This document shows positions 23,215 through 32,576 of a stretch of 64,000 nt of DNA, piece after piece. The stretch is from Gammaproteobacteria bacterium (GTDB taxonomy: Bacteria > Pseudomonadota > Gammaproteobacteria > Steroidobacterales > Rariloculaceae), in contig DASVDR010000024.1 of the NCBI GenBank assembly GCA_036381015.1, positions 123,228-187,227 on the forward strand. Reading direction: 5' to 3'. The first letter of the stretch is position 1. Each line of letters opens with the position of its first letter. A program made the translations under genes and the position numbers. Under the pieces are notes generated by a model. That model ran no database searches. It was not told where the DNA came from and saw only the letters and a program-made list of their open reading frames with translations.

Positions 23215-24567
23215 ATGGCTTTAGCCGTCGTAATCGTCCTGTTGGTCGTCGGATCCCTCATTTTCCATTTCGCGAGTCCCTGGTACTTCACCCCCCTTGC
23301 GTCGAACTGGAGCACCGTCGACTTCACCGTCGACGTCACGTTCTGGGTCTGCGGCATCGTCTTCGTCGCAGTCAACCTGTTCACCGCCTACTGTCTGATC
23401 CGCTACCGTCACCGGCGCGACCACAAGGCTCACTACGAGCCCGAGAGCAAGAAGCTCGAGGGCGGCCTCACGGCGTTCACGGCGCTCGGCGTCGCGGCCA
23501 TGCTCACGCCGGGCCTCTTCGTCTGGGCCGACTTCGTCCGGGTTCCGGACGGCGCTCTGGTCGTCGAGGCGCTAGGCAAGCAGTGGCACTGGAGCTTCCG
23601 ATTTCCGGGCGGGGACGGGGTGCTCGGGCGCACCGACGTGCGCCACATGAACGTCGACAACCCGTTCGGCATGGACCCCGAGGACCCGGCCGGGCAGGAC
23701 GACATCCTCGTGGCCCGGCCGGAGCTTCACCTCCCGGTCGACCAGCCGATCCACATGCTGCTGAGGTCGGCGGACGTGCTGCACAACTTCACGGTGCCGC
23801 AGTTCCGCACGAAGATGGACCTCGTGCCCGGCATGGTGACCTACCAGTGGTTCACGCCCACGCGCGCCGGCAGCTACGAGCTGTTGTGCGAGGAGCTTTG
23901 CGGCCTCGCGCATTTCGCGATGCGCGGGCGGGTCGTCGTCGACGAGACGGCCGATTTCGACGCTTGGCTCGCCGAGCAGCCGACCTACGCGGAGGTTCTC
24001 GCGCTCCCGACCGGCGATCCCGCCGCGGGCACCGCGACGTACGCGGTCTGCAGCGCTTGCCATGGGCCGCAAGGCGAAGGCAATCAGCAACTGAACGCGC
24101 CGCGGATCGCCGGCATCGAGCCCTGGTACCTGACGCGCCAGATCCGGCATTTCCAGGAGGGCATCCGCGGCGCCGATCCGCGCGACATCTACGGTGCGCA
24201 GATGGCGCCGATGGCGCGCACGCTCGCGAGCGACCAGATGCTCGCCGACGTCGCGGCTTACGTCGCGTCGTTGCCCGACCCGGCGGCGGCTGACACAGTC
24301 ATCGGCGATCCCGAGCGCGGCCGCGAGCTCTACGCGACGTGCGCCGGCTGCCATGGCGCGGACGGACAGGGAAACTGGAGCACGAACGCACCGCGGCTCG
24401 CGGGAATGAGCGACTGGTACCTGCTGCGGCAGCTCGAGAATTTTCAGCAGGGCATTCGCGGGTCGCATGCGAGCGACCTCTACGGCTTGCAGATGACGTT
24501 GCTGGTCAACACGCTCCGCGACCAGCAGTCGCTCCAGGACGTGGTCGCTTACATCAACACGTTGTGA
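23215..24567 (+). CDS. coxM: Cytochrome c oxidase subunit II fused to two cytochrome c domains
   Basis: 450 residues. Three hydrophobic segments (about 3-19, 40-62, 84-106) precede a cupredoxin domain. Its CuA ligands are His in VLHNFTVP and the CEELCGLAHFAM cluster (two Cys, Glu, His, Met). Two class I cytochrome c domains follow, with CSACH near residue 280 and CAGCH near 377. Both end in a similar QMAPMARTL / QMTLLVNTL methionine region. Subunit II receives electrons and passes them through CuA; the extra haems would extend the input path. Bradyrhizobium CoxM has a related fusion. The start ATG at 23215 follows AAGG 10 bp upstream. The two c domains are alike, suggesting internal duplication. 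Confidence 0.92.
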   Translation: MALAVVIVLLVVGSLIFHFASPWYFTPLASNWSTVDFTVDVTFWVCGIVFVAVNLFTAYCLIRYRHRRDHKAHYEPESKKLEGGLTAFTALGVAAMLTPGLFVWADFVRVPDGALVVEALGKQWHWSFRFPGGDGVLGRTDVRHMNVDNPFGMDPEDPAGQDDILVARPELHLPVDQPIHMLLRSADVLHNFTVPQFRTKMDLVPGMVTYQWFTPTRAGSYELLCEELCGLAHFAMRGRVVVDETADFDAWLAEQPTYAEVLALPTGDPAAGTATYAVCSACHGPQGEGNQQLNAPRIAGIEPWYLTRQIRHFQEGIRGADPRDIYGAQMAPMARTLASDQMLADVAAYVASLPDPAAADTVIGDPERGRELYATCAGCHGADGQGNWSTNAPRLAGMSDWYLLRQLENFQQGIRGSHASDLYGLQMTLLVNTLRDQQSLQDVVAYINTL

Positions 24568-24647
24568 ACCGAAGCAGCGCAGCGCGCGAACTGACGAGAC
24601 ACCGGCCGCCGCCGGCAGACGGCGCGGCATGGGGGAGGATGCATTAG

Positions 24648-26390
24648 ATGGCCTATGTCGCAATCGCCGATCGGGACCACCATCTCCACGACCCCGATAC
24701 GTTCATCACGAAGTACATCTGGAGCCAGGACCACAAGGTCATCGCGATTCAATACGGAAGCGTCGCGATCGCCGCCGGCCTGATTGCTCTGGGACTGTCG
24801 CTGCTGATGCGGCTGCAGATCGGCTTTCCGGACACGTTTTCCTTCATCACGCCGTACAGCTATTACCAGTTCGTGACCATGCACGGAATGATCATGGTCA
24901 TTTACCTGCTGACGGCGCTGTTCCTCGGAGGCTTCGGCAACTACCTGATTCCGTTGATGTGCGGCGCGCGCGACATGGTGTTCCCGTACATGAACATGCT
25001 GAGCTTCTGGGTGTATCTGCTGTCGGTTATCGTGCTCGTCGCGAGCTTCTTCGCACCGGGCGGCCCCACCGGCGCCGGTTGGACGCTGTACCCGCCGCAG
25101 GCGATCTCGGAGGGCACGCCGGGAGTCGACTGGGGCATCATTCTGATGCTCGCCTCGCTCGCGATCTTCATCGTCGCGTTCACGATGGGCGGGCTCAACT
25201 ACGTCACTACCGTGCTCCAGGCGCGTTGTCGCGGCATGACGCTGATGCGGATGCCGCTCTCGGTGTGGGGCATTTTCGTCGCCACGATTCTCGGCCTGCT
25301 CGCCTTCCCGGCGCTCCTCGTCGCGGCCATCATGATGCTGCTCGACCGCCTGATCGGCACGAGCTTCTTCATGCCGGCGCTGCTCTCGATGGGTCAAGAG
25401 ACCGGCAGAGAGGGCGGCAGCCCGATCCTCTTCCAGCACCTCTTCTGGTTCTTCGGCCATCCCGAGGTCTACATCGTCGCGCTGCCGGCGTTCGGGATCG
25501 TTTCCGATCTCCTGTCCACGCACGCAAGGAAGAACATCTTCGGCTATCGGATGATGGTGTGGGCCATCGTCGCGATCGGCGCGCTCTCGTTCGTCGTGTG
25601 GGCCCACCACATGTACGTGAGCGGCATGAATCCCTACTTCGGATTCTTCTTCGCGACGACGACGCTGATCATCGCGGTGCCGACGGCCATCAAGGTGTAC
25701 AACTGGGTGCTGACGCTCTGGCGCGGCGACATCCACTTCAACCTGCCGATGCTTTGGGCCACCGGGTTCATCTTCACGTTCGTGCACGGCGGCCTCACGG
25801 GCCTCTTCCTCGGCAACGTCACGGTCGACTTGCCGCTGTCGGATACCTATTTCGTGATCGGGCACTTCCACATGGTCATGGGCGTGTCGCCGGTCATGGT
25901 GCTGTTCGGCGCCATCTACCACTGGTTCCCGAAGATCACGGGCAAGATGGCGAACGAGATGCTCGGCAAGATCCACTTCTGGATGACCTTCCTCGGCACG
26001 TATGCCATCTACCTGCCGATGCACTATCTCGGCATTCTCGGCATGCCGCGCCGCTACTACGCCTACGGCGACACGCAGGTGCTGCCGCCGTCGGGCGTGC
26101 TCGTGAACGAGAGCATCACGATCGCGGCGATCATCGTCGCCACGGCACAGATGATCTTCCTCATCAACGTCGTCTACAGCCTGAGGAAGGGCAAGCAGGC
26201 GGAGTCGAACCCGTGGCGGGCCACGACGCTCGAATGGCAGACGCCGGACACGCCGCCGCGCCACGGCAACTGGGGGCCGAAGCTGCCGGTGGTCTACCGC
26301 TGGGCGTACGATTACAGCGTGCCCGGCGCGAACCGTGACTTCATTCCGCAGAACGAGCCGCCGCGGGAGCGGACGGCGCACGCGACCTGA
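24648..26390 (+). CDS. coxN: Haem-copper oxidase subunit I (coxN-type)
   Basis: 580 residues, twelve transmembrane helices. Haem and copper ligands are present: His in TMHGMIM (haem a), GHPEVYI (CuB His, D-channel Glu and cross-linked Tyr), WAHHMYVSGM (CuB His pair) and GHFHMVMG (haem a3 and a). The K-channel Lys is in AVPTAIKVYNW. The entrance-side Asp is present in GARDMVFPYMNM. These features make it an A-family oxidase reducing O2 to water with proton pumping. It lies 80 bp after coxM and upstream of two subunit III genes, matching a coxMNOP arrangement. Confidence 0.94.
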   Translation: MAYVAIADRDHHLHDPDTFITKYIWSQDHKVIAIQYGSVAIAAGLIALGLSLLMRLQIGFPDTFSFITPYSYYQFVTMHGMIMVIYLLTALFLGGFGNYLIPLMCGARDMVFPYMNMLSFWVYLLSVIVLVASFFAPGGPTGAGWTLYPPQAISEGTPGVDWGIILMLASLAIFIVAFTMGGLNYVTTVLQARCRGMTLMRMPLSVWGIFVATILGLLAFPALLVAAIMMLLDRLIGTSFFMPALLSMGQETGREGGSPILFQHLFWFFGHPEVYIVALPAFGIVSDLLSTHARKNIFGYRMMVWAIVAIGALSFVVWAHHMYVSGMNPYFGFFFATTTLIIAVPTAIKVYNWVLTLWRGDIHFNLPMLWATGFIFTFVHGGLTGLFLGNVTVDLPLSDTYFVIGHFHMVMGVSPVMVLFGAIYHWFPKITGKMANEMLGKIHFWMTFLGTYAIYLPMHYLGILGMPRRYYAYGDTQVLPPSGVLVNESITIAAIIVATAQMIFLINVVYSLRKGKQAESNPWRATTLEWQTPDTPPRHGNWGPKLPVVYRWAYDYSVPGANRDFIPQNEPPRERTAHAT

Positions 26391-26414
26391 GGCATCGACC
26401 GGAGGCCCGAAGCC

Positions 26415-27107
26415 ATGCTGAGCGCGCTCGTCATCGCAATGCTCACGGGAATCACCGTGTGGTGGTTCCTCGTGCAGCGCCTGAAGACGAAGCCGTGGAT
26501 GGAGCAGGGGATTCTTTCGGGGAGCCAGGAAGGGCTCACGTCGTCGGCGCCGAAGGTCGGACTGTGGGTCTTCCTCGGCATGGTGTCGAGCCTGTTTCTC
26601 GTCTTCATCGGCGCATACATCATGCGCAAGGATCACGGCCACGGCGGCGGCATGCAGGAATGGGTTGCGGTGGACGATCCGAGCGTGCTGTGGCTCAACA
26701 CGGCCGTGCTCGTGCTCGCCAGCGTCGCGATGCAGCGCGCACGCGGCGCGGCCGGCCGCGCGAACATTCCGGCCGCGCGCAGGAGCTTCCTCGCGGGCGG
26801 GGCGCTGACTCTCGTGTTCCTGGTCGGGCAGCTCTGGGCCTGGCAGATCCTCGCGTCCACCGAGCTCTACGGGCCCGAGACTCCGGCCTACGCCTTCTTC
26901 ATCCTGCTGACGGCCGTGCACGGCCTGCACTTGCTCGGCGGCCTCGCGGTCCTCGCTCGAGCCGCGCACCGAATGCGGCTGCACGTCGATCCGTCCGACG
27001 TCGTCACTGCGGCGAAGCTCCGCACGAGCGTCGAGCTTTGCACGACGTACTGGCACTTCCTGCTCGTCGTATGGCTTGCGTTGTTCTGGCTGCTCCTCTC
27101 GACATGA
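26415..27107 (+). CDS. coxO: Cytochrome c oxidase subunit III family protein (first copy)
   Basis: 230 residues with six or seven hydrophobic helices. The C-terminal half shows the subunit III landmarks LLTAVHGLHLLGGL and CTTYWHFLLVVWLALFWLLL. An N-terminal WWFLVQRLKTKPW segment and a His/Gly-rich GHGGGM loop are lineage-specific. GGAGG lies 9 bp before the ATG at 26415. Subunit III stabilises subunit I and the proton entry path. Two different subunit III genes in a row are typical for coxMNOP operons. Confidence 0.85.
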   Translation: MLSALVIAMLTGITVWWFLVQRLKTKPWMEQGILSGSQEGLTSSAPKVGLWVFLGMVSSLFLVFIGAYIMRKDHGHGGGMQEWVAVDDPSVLWLNTAVLVLASVAMQRARGAAGRANIPAARRSFLAGGALTLVFLVGQLWAWQILASTELYGPETPAYAFFILLTAVHGLHLLGGLAVLARAAHRMRLHVDPSDVVTAAKLRTSVELCTTYWHFLLVVWLALFWLLLST

Positions 27108-27243
27108 CGTTCGGCGCGGGACACCGGATCACGTCTTCCGGCCGCCTCGCAGCGGCAAGGCCGGCGTCTTTTGCGCGCCGACGGGGCTGCACGAGCGGCC
27201 GATTTCGATACCGATCACGGCACACAGCGAGGAAACACTAGCC

Positions 27244-27939
27244 ATGGTGCACGAAGGGGTGAGCGCAGTCGCGGACACCGAATCCGCGGAAGGCTGGCAG
27301 AGCATCGTCTCGGACTGGGCGTCGGACAAGCAGACGTTCCAGGTGCCTTGGGGCAAGGCGATGATGTGGATCTTCCTGCTCAGCGACACGTTCATCTTTA
27401 CGTGCTTCCTCACCTCTTACATGAACGTGCGCATCTCGACGCCCGTGCAATGGCCGAGCGCGAGCGAGGTGTTCCCACTCGCGATATTCGGCAACGAATA
27501 CCCCCTCGGGCTGATCGCGATCATGACCTTCGTGCTCATCACGAGCAGCGGCACGATGGCGCTCGCGGTGAACTACGGCTATCGGCGCGACCGTGTGAGG
27601 ACCACCGCGCTGATGCTGATCACGGCCGGATTCGGCGCGACCTTCGTCGCGATGCAGGCGTTCGAATGGACCAGCGCGATCCTGCACGAGGGCGTGCGTC
27701 CCTGGGGCAACCCGCTCGGCGCGGAGCAATTCGGCGCCTCGTTCTTCATGATCACCGGGTTTCACGGCCTGCACGTTTCGGCGGGGGTCGTCTATCTCGT
27801 GATCGTCGCGATGAGAGTGCTGCGCGGCCACTACGAGCGCGTCGGCGGCAACTACGAGATCGTGGAGATCGCCGGCCTCTACTGGCACTTCGTCGATCTC
27901 GTCTGGGTTTTCATTTTCGCATTGTTCTATCTTTGGTAA
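27244..27939 (+). CDS. coxP: Cytochrome c oxidase subunit III (second copy)
   Basis: 231 residues, about five to six transmembrane helices. Family features are LLSDTFIFTCFLTSYMN, GATFVAMQAFEW, MITGFHGLHVSAG and the terminal GLYWHFVDLVWVFIFALFYLW. The ATG at 27244 has GAGGAAA about 10 bp upstream. It differs clearly from the preceding subunit III copy, so the two are not a recent duplication. The 136-bp gap before it holds no gene that I can support. Confidence 0.9.
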   Translation: MVHEGVSAVADTESAEGWQSIVSDWASDKQTFQVPWGKAMMWIFLLSDTFIFTCFLTSYMNVRISTPVQWPSASEVFPLAIFGNEYPLGLIAIMTFVLITSSGTMALAVNYGYRRDRVRTTALMLITAGFGATFVAMQAFEWTSAILHEGVRPWGNPLGAEQFGASFFMITGFHGLHVSAGVVYLVIVAMRVLRGHYERVGGNYEIVEIAGLYWHFVDLVWVFIFALFYLW

Positions 27940-27951
27940 GGGGCACGGCAG

Positions 27952-28317
27952 ATGGCAACGACCCATAAGGAGGAAACCCACGGGCAACAGCACCCTCTCA
28001 GCATCTATCTGTGGATCTGGGGGCTATTGTTCGTGTTCAGCACCGGCTCTTACCTCGCGGATTTTCTCGAGCACGGCTGGTTTCGCACGGCGCTGATCGT
28101 CATCTTCATGATCATCAAGGCCGGCTTCATCGTCGCGATCTTCATGCACATGGCCTGGGAGAGGCTCGCGCTGATCTTCGCGATCCTCGGTCCCCCGGTC
28201 GTGCTCCTCGTGCTGATCGGCCTGATGGCCGTGGAAGGCGACTACACGCTGCTCACCCGCATCGACTTCTTCTCGGCGCCTCCGCCGATCGAAGCCCCGG
28301 CCGAGGAGCACCATTGA
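27952..28317 (+). CDS. Cytochrome c oxidase subunit IV-like protein
   Basis: 121 residues with three transmembrane helices (about 19-36, 45-66, 75-95). The pattern IFMIIKAGFIVAIFMHMAWERL is typical of the prokaryotic cytochrome oxidase subunit IV (COX4/CyoD-like) family. It follows subunit III by 12 bp, so it is a small accessory subunit of the coxMNOP-type oxidase. Confidence 0.85.
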   Translation: MATTHKEETHGQQHPLSIYLWIWGLLFVFSTGSYLADFLEHGWFRTALIVIFMIIKAGFIVAIFMHMAWERLALIFAILGPPVVLLVLIGLMAVEGDYTLLTRIDFFSAPPPIEAPAEEHH

Positions 28318-28372
28318 CGCGTCGCCCGACGGCGCGCGCAGTTCCGTTCAACGTGGAGCCCGGAGAGACACG

Positions 28373-28645
28373 ATGCTGCTTTGGCTGATCGCCCTGGTCG
28401 TCATGCTGGTGCTGTGGGGGCTGGTGTGGCAACGCAACCCGAGAATGGCGTTCGGCATTCTCCTCGGGCTGCCGCTCGCCTGGATCGTCTCGCGTCTCAC
28501 GGCGCCGTACTTCACGGGCCAGAAGCCGTTCCCGGTCTGGCTGCCCCCGACGCCGTTCGCGACGGTCGCCGTAACCCTGTTCGTGTTCGGCGCCGTCGTC
28601 TGGATCCGCGGGACGCGGGCCGAGCGGAAGAGCCGGCGCGACTGA
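28373..28645 (+). CDS. Hypothetical two-helix membrane protein of the oxidase operon
   Basis: 90 residues with helices at about 3-18, 26-42 and 62-80 and a basic C-terminus (RGTRAERKSRRD). I do not recognise a family. It starts 55 bp after the subunit IV gene with GGAGAGACACG before the ATG. It is the last gene on this strand before a convergent TPR gene, so it is probably a small subunit or assembly factor of the coxMNOP-type oxidase. Confidence 0.65.
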   Translation: MLLWLIALVVMLVLWGLVWQRNPRMAFGILLGLPLAWIVSRLTAPYFTGQKPFPVWLPPTPFATVAVTLFVFGAVVWIRGTRAERKSRRD

Positions 28646-28670
28646 TGCGGCCGGGCCGAGCCGCCGCCGC

Positions 28671-28988
28671 TCAGGCGCGCGGGGTCAGCCGCTTCAAGAA
28701 TACCTGCATCTCCTTCGCAGCCTGACGGTCGCCGCGACGCTCGGCGACCTCGATCCCGCGGCGATACGCCGCGATCGCCTCGCCCTCGCGGCCGGCCGCG
28801 CCGAGAATCTTGCCGAGCAGCTTCCACGCCGCCGAGTACTCCGGGTCCTTCTCGACGGCGGCCTCGGCGTGCGGCAATGCGCGCTCGAGGTCCCCGGCCT
28901 CCCAGTAGCGCGACGCGAGAGCGAGGCGAACCATCGCGCTATCCTTGCCGCTCGCGATCAGCGCTTCGAGATTCGACGTCATGTCCAT
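28671..28988 (-). CDS. Small tetratricopeptide-repeat protein
   Basis: 105 residues. Three helical hairpins of TPR type: SAMVRLALASRYWEAGDLERALPHAEAAV, then a DPEYSAAWKLLGKILGAAGREGEAIAAYRRGIEV-like pair, then a final helix. The start is ATG 28988 or 28982. It is convergent with the oxidase operon and follows trkA by 14 bp, so it may be co-transcribed with it. TPR proteins of this size are usually protein-interaction scaffolds; the partner is unknown. Confidence 0.8.
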   Translation of the reverse strand: MDMTSNLEALIASGKDSAMVRLALASRYWEAGDLERALPHAEAAVEKDPEYSAAWKLLGKILGAAGREGEAIAAYRRGIEVAERRGDRQAAKEMQVFLKRLTPRA

Positions 28989-29002
28989 CGGCGTTCCCGT
29001 CC

Positions 29003-30379
29003 TCAGACGAACGATACGCCGACCTCGAACAGACGTTCCACCTCGTCGATCTGACGCCGGTCGGCCATGAACAGGATCACGTGGTCGTCGGCCTCGATGA
29101 CGGTGTCGCGATGCGCCATCATCACCCGGTCGCCGCGAACCACCGCGCTGATCGTCGCGCCACGCGGCAGCCTGATGTCCCCGATCGCGCGCCCGACGAC
29201 GTTCGACTCGCGCGGGTTGCCGTGCGCCACGGCCTCGATCGCCTCTGCCGCGCCCCGGCGGAGCGAGTGCACCTTGACGACGTCGCCGCGGCGCACGTGC
29301 GCGAGCAGCGTGCCGAGCGTGATCTGCTGCGGCGAGATCGCGATGTCGATCGTGCCCGCTTCGACGAGCTCCGCGTAGGCGGGCTTGTTGATCAGCGCCA
29401 TGACCTTGTGCGCGCCGAGCCGCTTCGCGAGCATCGCGGAAAGGATGTTGGCTTCCTCGGCGTTCGTGACGGAGACGAAGACGTCCGCGCTGTCGATGTT
29501 CTCCTCGAGGAGAAGCTCCTCGTCGGCCGCGTCGCCGTGCAGCACGATGGCCTTGTTCAGCTGCTCGGAGATCTCCCGGGCGCGATCCCATCCGCGCTCG
29601 ATGACCTTCACGTTGTTGGTCGTCTCGAGCGCCTTCGCCAGGCGCAGGCCGATGTTGCCGCCGCCCGCGATCACGACGCGCCGTACCGGTTCGTCGAGCT
29701 TGCGCATCTCGCTCAGCAGCGTACGGATGTCCTTGCGGGCGGCGATGAAGAAGACCTCGTCGCCCTCTTCGACGACCGTGTCGCCGTCGGGGATGATGCC
29801 GCGGCCGCCGCGATAGATCGCCACCACCCGGCTCTCGACGTTCGGCACGTGCTGCGGCAGCTCGCGGAGCGGCCGGCCGACGAGGGCGCCGCCGCGGTGC
29901 GCGCGCGCCGCCACGAGCCGCACGCGGCCGTTCGCGAACTCGAGCACCTGAAGCGCGCCGGGGAAGTGGATCAGCTGCTCGATGTGCTCGGTGACGAGCG
30001 CCTCCGGGCTGATCCGAACATCGACGGGCAGGCAGTCCGTGGCGAAGAGCTCCGGATGGCGCATGTACTCGCCGGCCCGAATCCGCGCGATCTTCGTCGG
30101 CGTTCGAAACAGCGTGTACGCGATCTGACACGCGATCATGTTGATCTCGTCGCTGTCGGTGAGCGCGATGATCATGTCCGCGTCTTTCGCGCCGGCGCGC
30201 TCGAGCACCTCCGGGTACGCCGCGTTGCCGATGACGGTGCGAACGTCGAGCCGGTCCTGGAGCTCGCGCAGCACCTCGGGATTGCGGTCGACGATCGTGA
30301 CCTCGTTCGCCTCCTCGCGCGCGAGGCTGTAAGCGGCGGTGGTGCCGACTTGGCCGGCGCCGAGGATCAGTATGTTCAT
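29003..30379 (-). CDS. trkA: Trk potassium uptake regulatory subunit TrkA
   Basis: 458 residues, the normal TrkA length. Two tandem NAD-binding Rossmann domains (LILGAGQVGTTAA at the start and VIAGGGNIGLRLA near residue 230) are each followed by a TrkA-C domain. TrkA binds NAD(H) and gates the TrkH/TrkG potassium channel from the cytoplasm. No trkH is visible in the window. It sits 13 bp after uvrD on the same strand. Confidence 0.94.
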   Translation of the reverse strand: MNILILGAGQVGTTAAYSLAREEANEVTIVDRNPEVLRELQDRLDVRTVIGNAAYPEVLERAGAKDADMIIALTDSDEINMIACQIAYTLFRTPTKIARIRAGEYMRHPELFATDCLPVDVRISPEALVTEHIEQLIHFPGALQVLEFANGRVRLVAARAHRGGALVGRPLRELPQHVPNVESRVVAIYRGGRGIIPDGDTVVEEGDEVFFIAARKDIRTLLSEMRKLDEPVRRVVIAGGGNIGLRLAKALETTNNVKVIERGWDRAREISEQLNKAIVLHGDAADEELLLEENIDSADVFVSVTNAEEANILSAMLAKRLGAHKVMALINKPAYAELVEAGTIDIAISPQQITLGTLLAHVRRGDVVKVHSLRRGAAEAIEAVAHGNPRESNVVGRAIGDIRLPRGATISAVVRGDRVMMAHRDTVIEADDHVILFMADRRQIDEVERLFEVGVSFV

Positions 30380-30392
30380 GGGGATGGGCAGT

Positions 30393-32546
30393 CTACATCA
30401 GCTCGAGATTCGCATACGCGACGACGAGCCATTTCGTGCCGCTCTGCTCGAAGTTCACCTGCACGCGGGCGTGCGCCCCGCTGCCTTCCGAGTTCAGCAC
30501 GACGCCTTCGCCGAATTTGCCGTGGCGGACGCGCTGCCCCAAACGGATCCCGGCCGGACCGCCGTCGCGGGCACCGGAGCGCTGGAAAACCGGCCTCGAC
30601 ACGGCCATCGTCGGCCGCACCTCCTCGAGAAGCTCGGGCGGGATCTCGCGAAGGAACCGTGAAGGCACGGAGTAGCTCTCGATGCCGTGCAGGCGCCGCT
30701 GCTCGGCATAGGTCAGGTAGAGGCGCCGCTTCGCCCGGGTCAGCCCCACGTAGCACAACCGCCGCTCCTCCTCGAGCCCGTCCGGATCGTTCAACGAGCG
30801 CTGATGCGGAAAAAGGCCGTCCTCCATTCCGCACATGAAGAGCCATTCGAACTCGAGCCCCTTCGCGGAGTGCATCGTCATCAGCTGCACGCTGTCCTCG
30901 AAGGGGCCCGCCTGAACGTCGCCGGACTCGAGCACGGCATAGGCGAGGAACTCGAGGAGCGGCGGCACGTCCGGGTCCTCGCCGACCAGCGCGTCTCGCG
31001 CGGCGTTCACGAGCTCCTCGAGGTTCTCCACTCGCGCCTCGCCGCCGCCATGGGGCTCCTTCCCGTAATGCGCGATCAGCCCGCTCGTCTCGACCACGTG
31101 CGCGACCTGCTCGTGCAAGGTCGAGCCGCGGGTGTCGCGGTCGAGCTCGTCGATCAAGCGGAGGAAGTCCCAAAGGGCGCGGCTCGAGCGCTTGGGCAGC
31201 ACCTCTTCGGCAATGACGGACGCGGCCGCGCGCCACAAGCTCGTGCCGGCCGCGCGCGCCTCGGCGCGGACGGTGTCGAGCGTGCGGGCGCCGACGCCGC
31301 GCGGAGGCATGTTCACCACCCGCTCGAACGAAGCATCGTCGTCGCGGTTCGCGATCAGCCGAAGATAGGCGAGCGCATCCTTGATCTCGGCCCGCTCGAA
31401 GAAGCGCATGCCGCCGTAGACGCGGTACGGGATTCCGGCTGCGAGGAGCGCCTCCTCGAAAACCCGCGACTGCGCGTTCGAGCGGTAGAGCACGGCGAGA
31501 TCCCGCCTCCTCTCGCCGGAGGCAACCGCGTCTTGAATGCGGCTCACGACGAATTCGGCCTCGTCACGCTCGTTGAACGCGGCGTAGAGCTTGATCGGGT
31601 CGCCGGAGCCGCCGTCGGTCCACAAGTTCTTGCCCAGGCGCCCGGCGTTGTTCGCGATGACCGCGTTTGCGGCGTTCAGGATCGTGGCCGTCGAGCGGTA
31701 GTTCTGCTCGAGCCGGACGAGGCGCGCGCCGGCGAAGTCCTTCTGGAAACGGTAGAGGTTCTCGACGCGGGCGCCGCGCCAACGGTAAATCGACTGATCG
31801 TCGTCGCCGACGACGAACGGAACTCCCGTGTCGCCCGCGAGCAGCTTCAGCCATCGATACTGAATCGCGTTCGTGTCCTGGAACTCGTCGACGAGCAGAT
31901 GCTCGAAGCGGGCCCGGTACTGCGCGAGCAGATCCGGCCGGTCCCGCAGAAGCTCGAGCGTGCGCAGCAGCAGCTCGCCGAAGTCGACGACGGAGGCTTC
32001 CGTGCACAGTGCCTCGTAGCGGGCGTAGAGCGAAATCATGCGGCGCCTGCCGGCGTTGCCCTCGTCGCGGAGATCGGCCGCCCGTGCACCTTCGTCCTTC
32101 TGCGAGTTGATGAACCACTGCACGTCGCGGGGCGACCATTCGTGCTCGTCGAGGCCCATCGACTTGATCATCCGGCGGATCATGCGCAGCTGATCGTCGG
32201 AATCCATGATCTGAAACGTCTCCGGCAATCCGGCGTCGCGGGCGTGGATCCGGAGCAGCCGATGCGCAAGGCCGTGAAACGTGCCGATCCACAGGTTGCG
32301 GGTGGGGTAGCCGAGCAGGGCCTCAATGCGGCGCCGCATCTCGCTCGCCGCCTTGTTCGTGAAGGTGACGGCGAGGATGTGCTGCGGCGCACAGCCTTCG
32401 ACCCGCACGAGCCACGCGACGCGGTGCACGAGCACGCGCGTCTTGCCGCTGCCGGCCCCGGCGAGCACGAGCGTCGGCTCGTTGCCGACCGTGACGGCCT
32501 CGCGCTGCGCCTCGTTCAGCGGATCGAGGATGTCGGTGATGTCCAT
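30393..32546 (-). CDS. uvrD: DNA helicase II (UvrD)
   Basis: 717 residues of superfamily 1A. Walker A is LAGAGSGKT, motif Ia TFTNKAASEM, Walker B VDEFQDTN, motif III VGDDDQSIYRWRGA, motif IV LEQNYRS, motif V TMHSAKGLEF and motif VI YVGLTRAKR. UvrD unwinds DNA in mismatch and nucleotide excision repair and removes RecA. The C-terminal tail (VRHGKFGEGVVLN) is the Tudor-like region that contacts RNA polymerase. The next gene upstream on the same strand is ctaB. Confidence 0.96.
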   Translation of the reverse strand: MDITDILDPLNEAQREAVTVGNEPTLVLAGAGSGKTRVLVHRVAWLVRVEGCAPQHILAVTFTNKAASEMRRRIEALLGYPTRNLWIGTFHGLAHRLLRIHARDAGLPETFQIMDSDDQLRMIRRMIKSMGLDEHEWSPRDVQWFINSQKDEGARAADLRDEGNAGRRRMISLYARYEALCTEASVVDFGELLLRTLELLRDRPDLLAQYRARFEHLLVDEFQDTNAIQYRWLKLLAGDTGVPFVVGDDDQSIYRWRGARVENLYRFQKDFAGARLVRLEQNYRSTATILNAANAVIANNAGRLGKNLWTDGGSGDPIKLYAAFNERDEAEFVVSRIQDAVASGERRRDLAVLYRSNAQSRVFEEALLAAGIPYRVYGGMRFFERAEIKDALAYLRLIANRDDDASFERVVNMPPRGVGARTLDTVRAEARAAGTSLWRAAASVIAEEVLPKRSSRALWDFLRLIDELDRDTRGSTLHEQVAHVVETSGLIAHYGKEPHGGGEARVENLEELVNAARDALVGEDPDVPPLLEFLAYAVLESGDVQAGPFEDSVQLMTMHSAKGLEFEWLFMCGMEDGLFPHQRSLNDPDGLEEERRLCYVGLTRAKRRLYLTYAEQRRLHGIESYSVPSRFLREIPPELLEEVRPTMAVSRPVFQRSGARDGGPAGIRLGQRVRHGKFGEGVVLNSEGSGAHARVQVNFEQSGTKWLVVAYANLELM

Positions 32547-32576
32547 GGCGAACGACGGGGCTCCCTGCCGTCGGCC

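Noticed and set aside
24549-27056. 835-codon minus-strand frame opposite coxN/coxO
   Set aside because: The translation is extremely His/Arg/Glu-rich and lies antisense to genes with full metal-ligand patterns; it is not coding.
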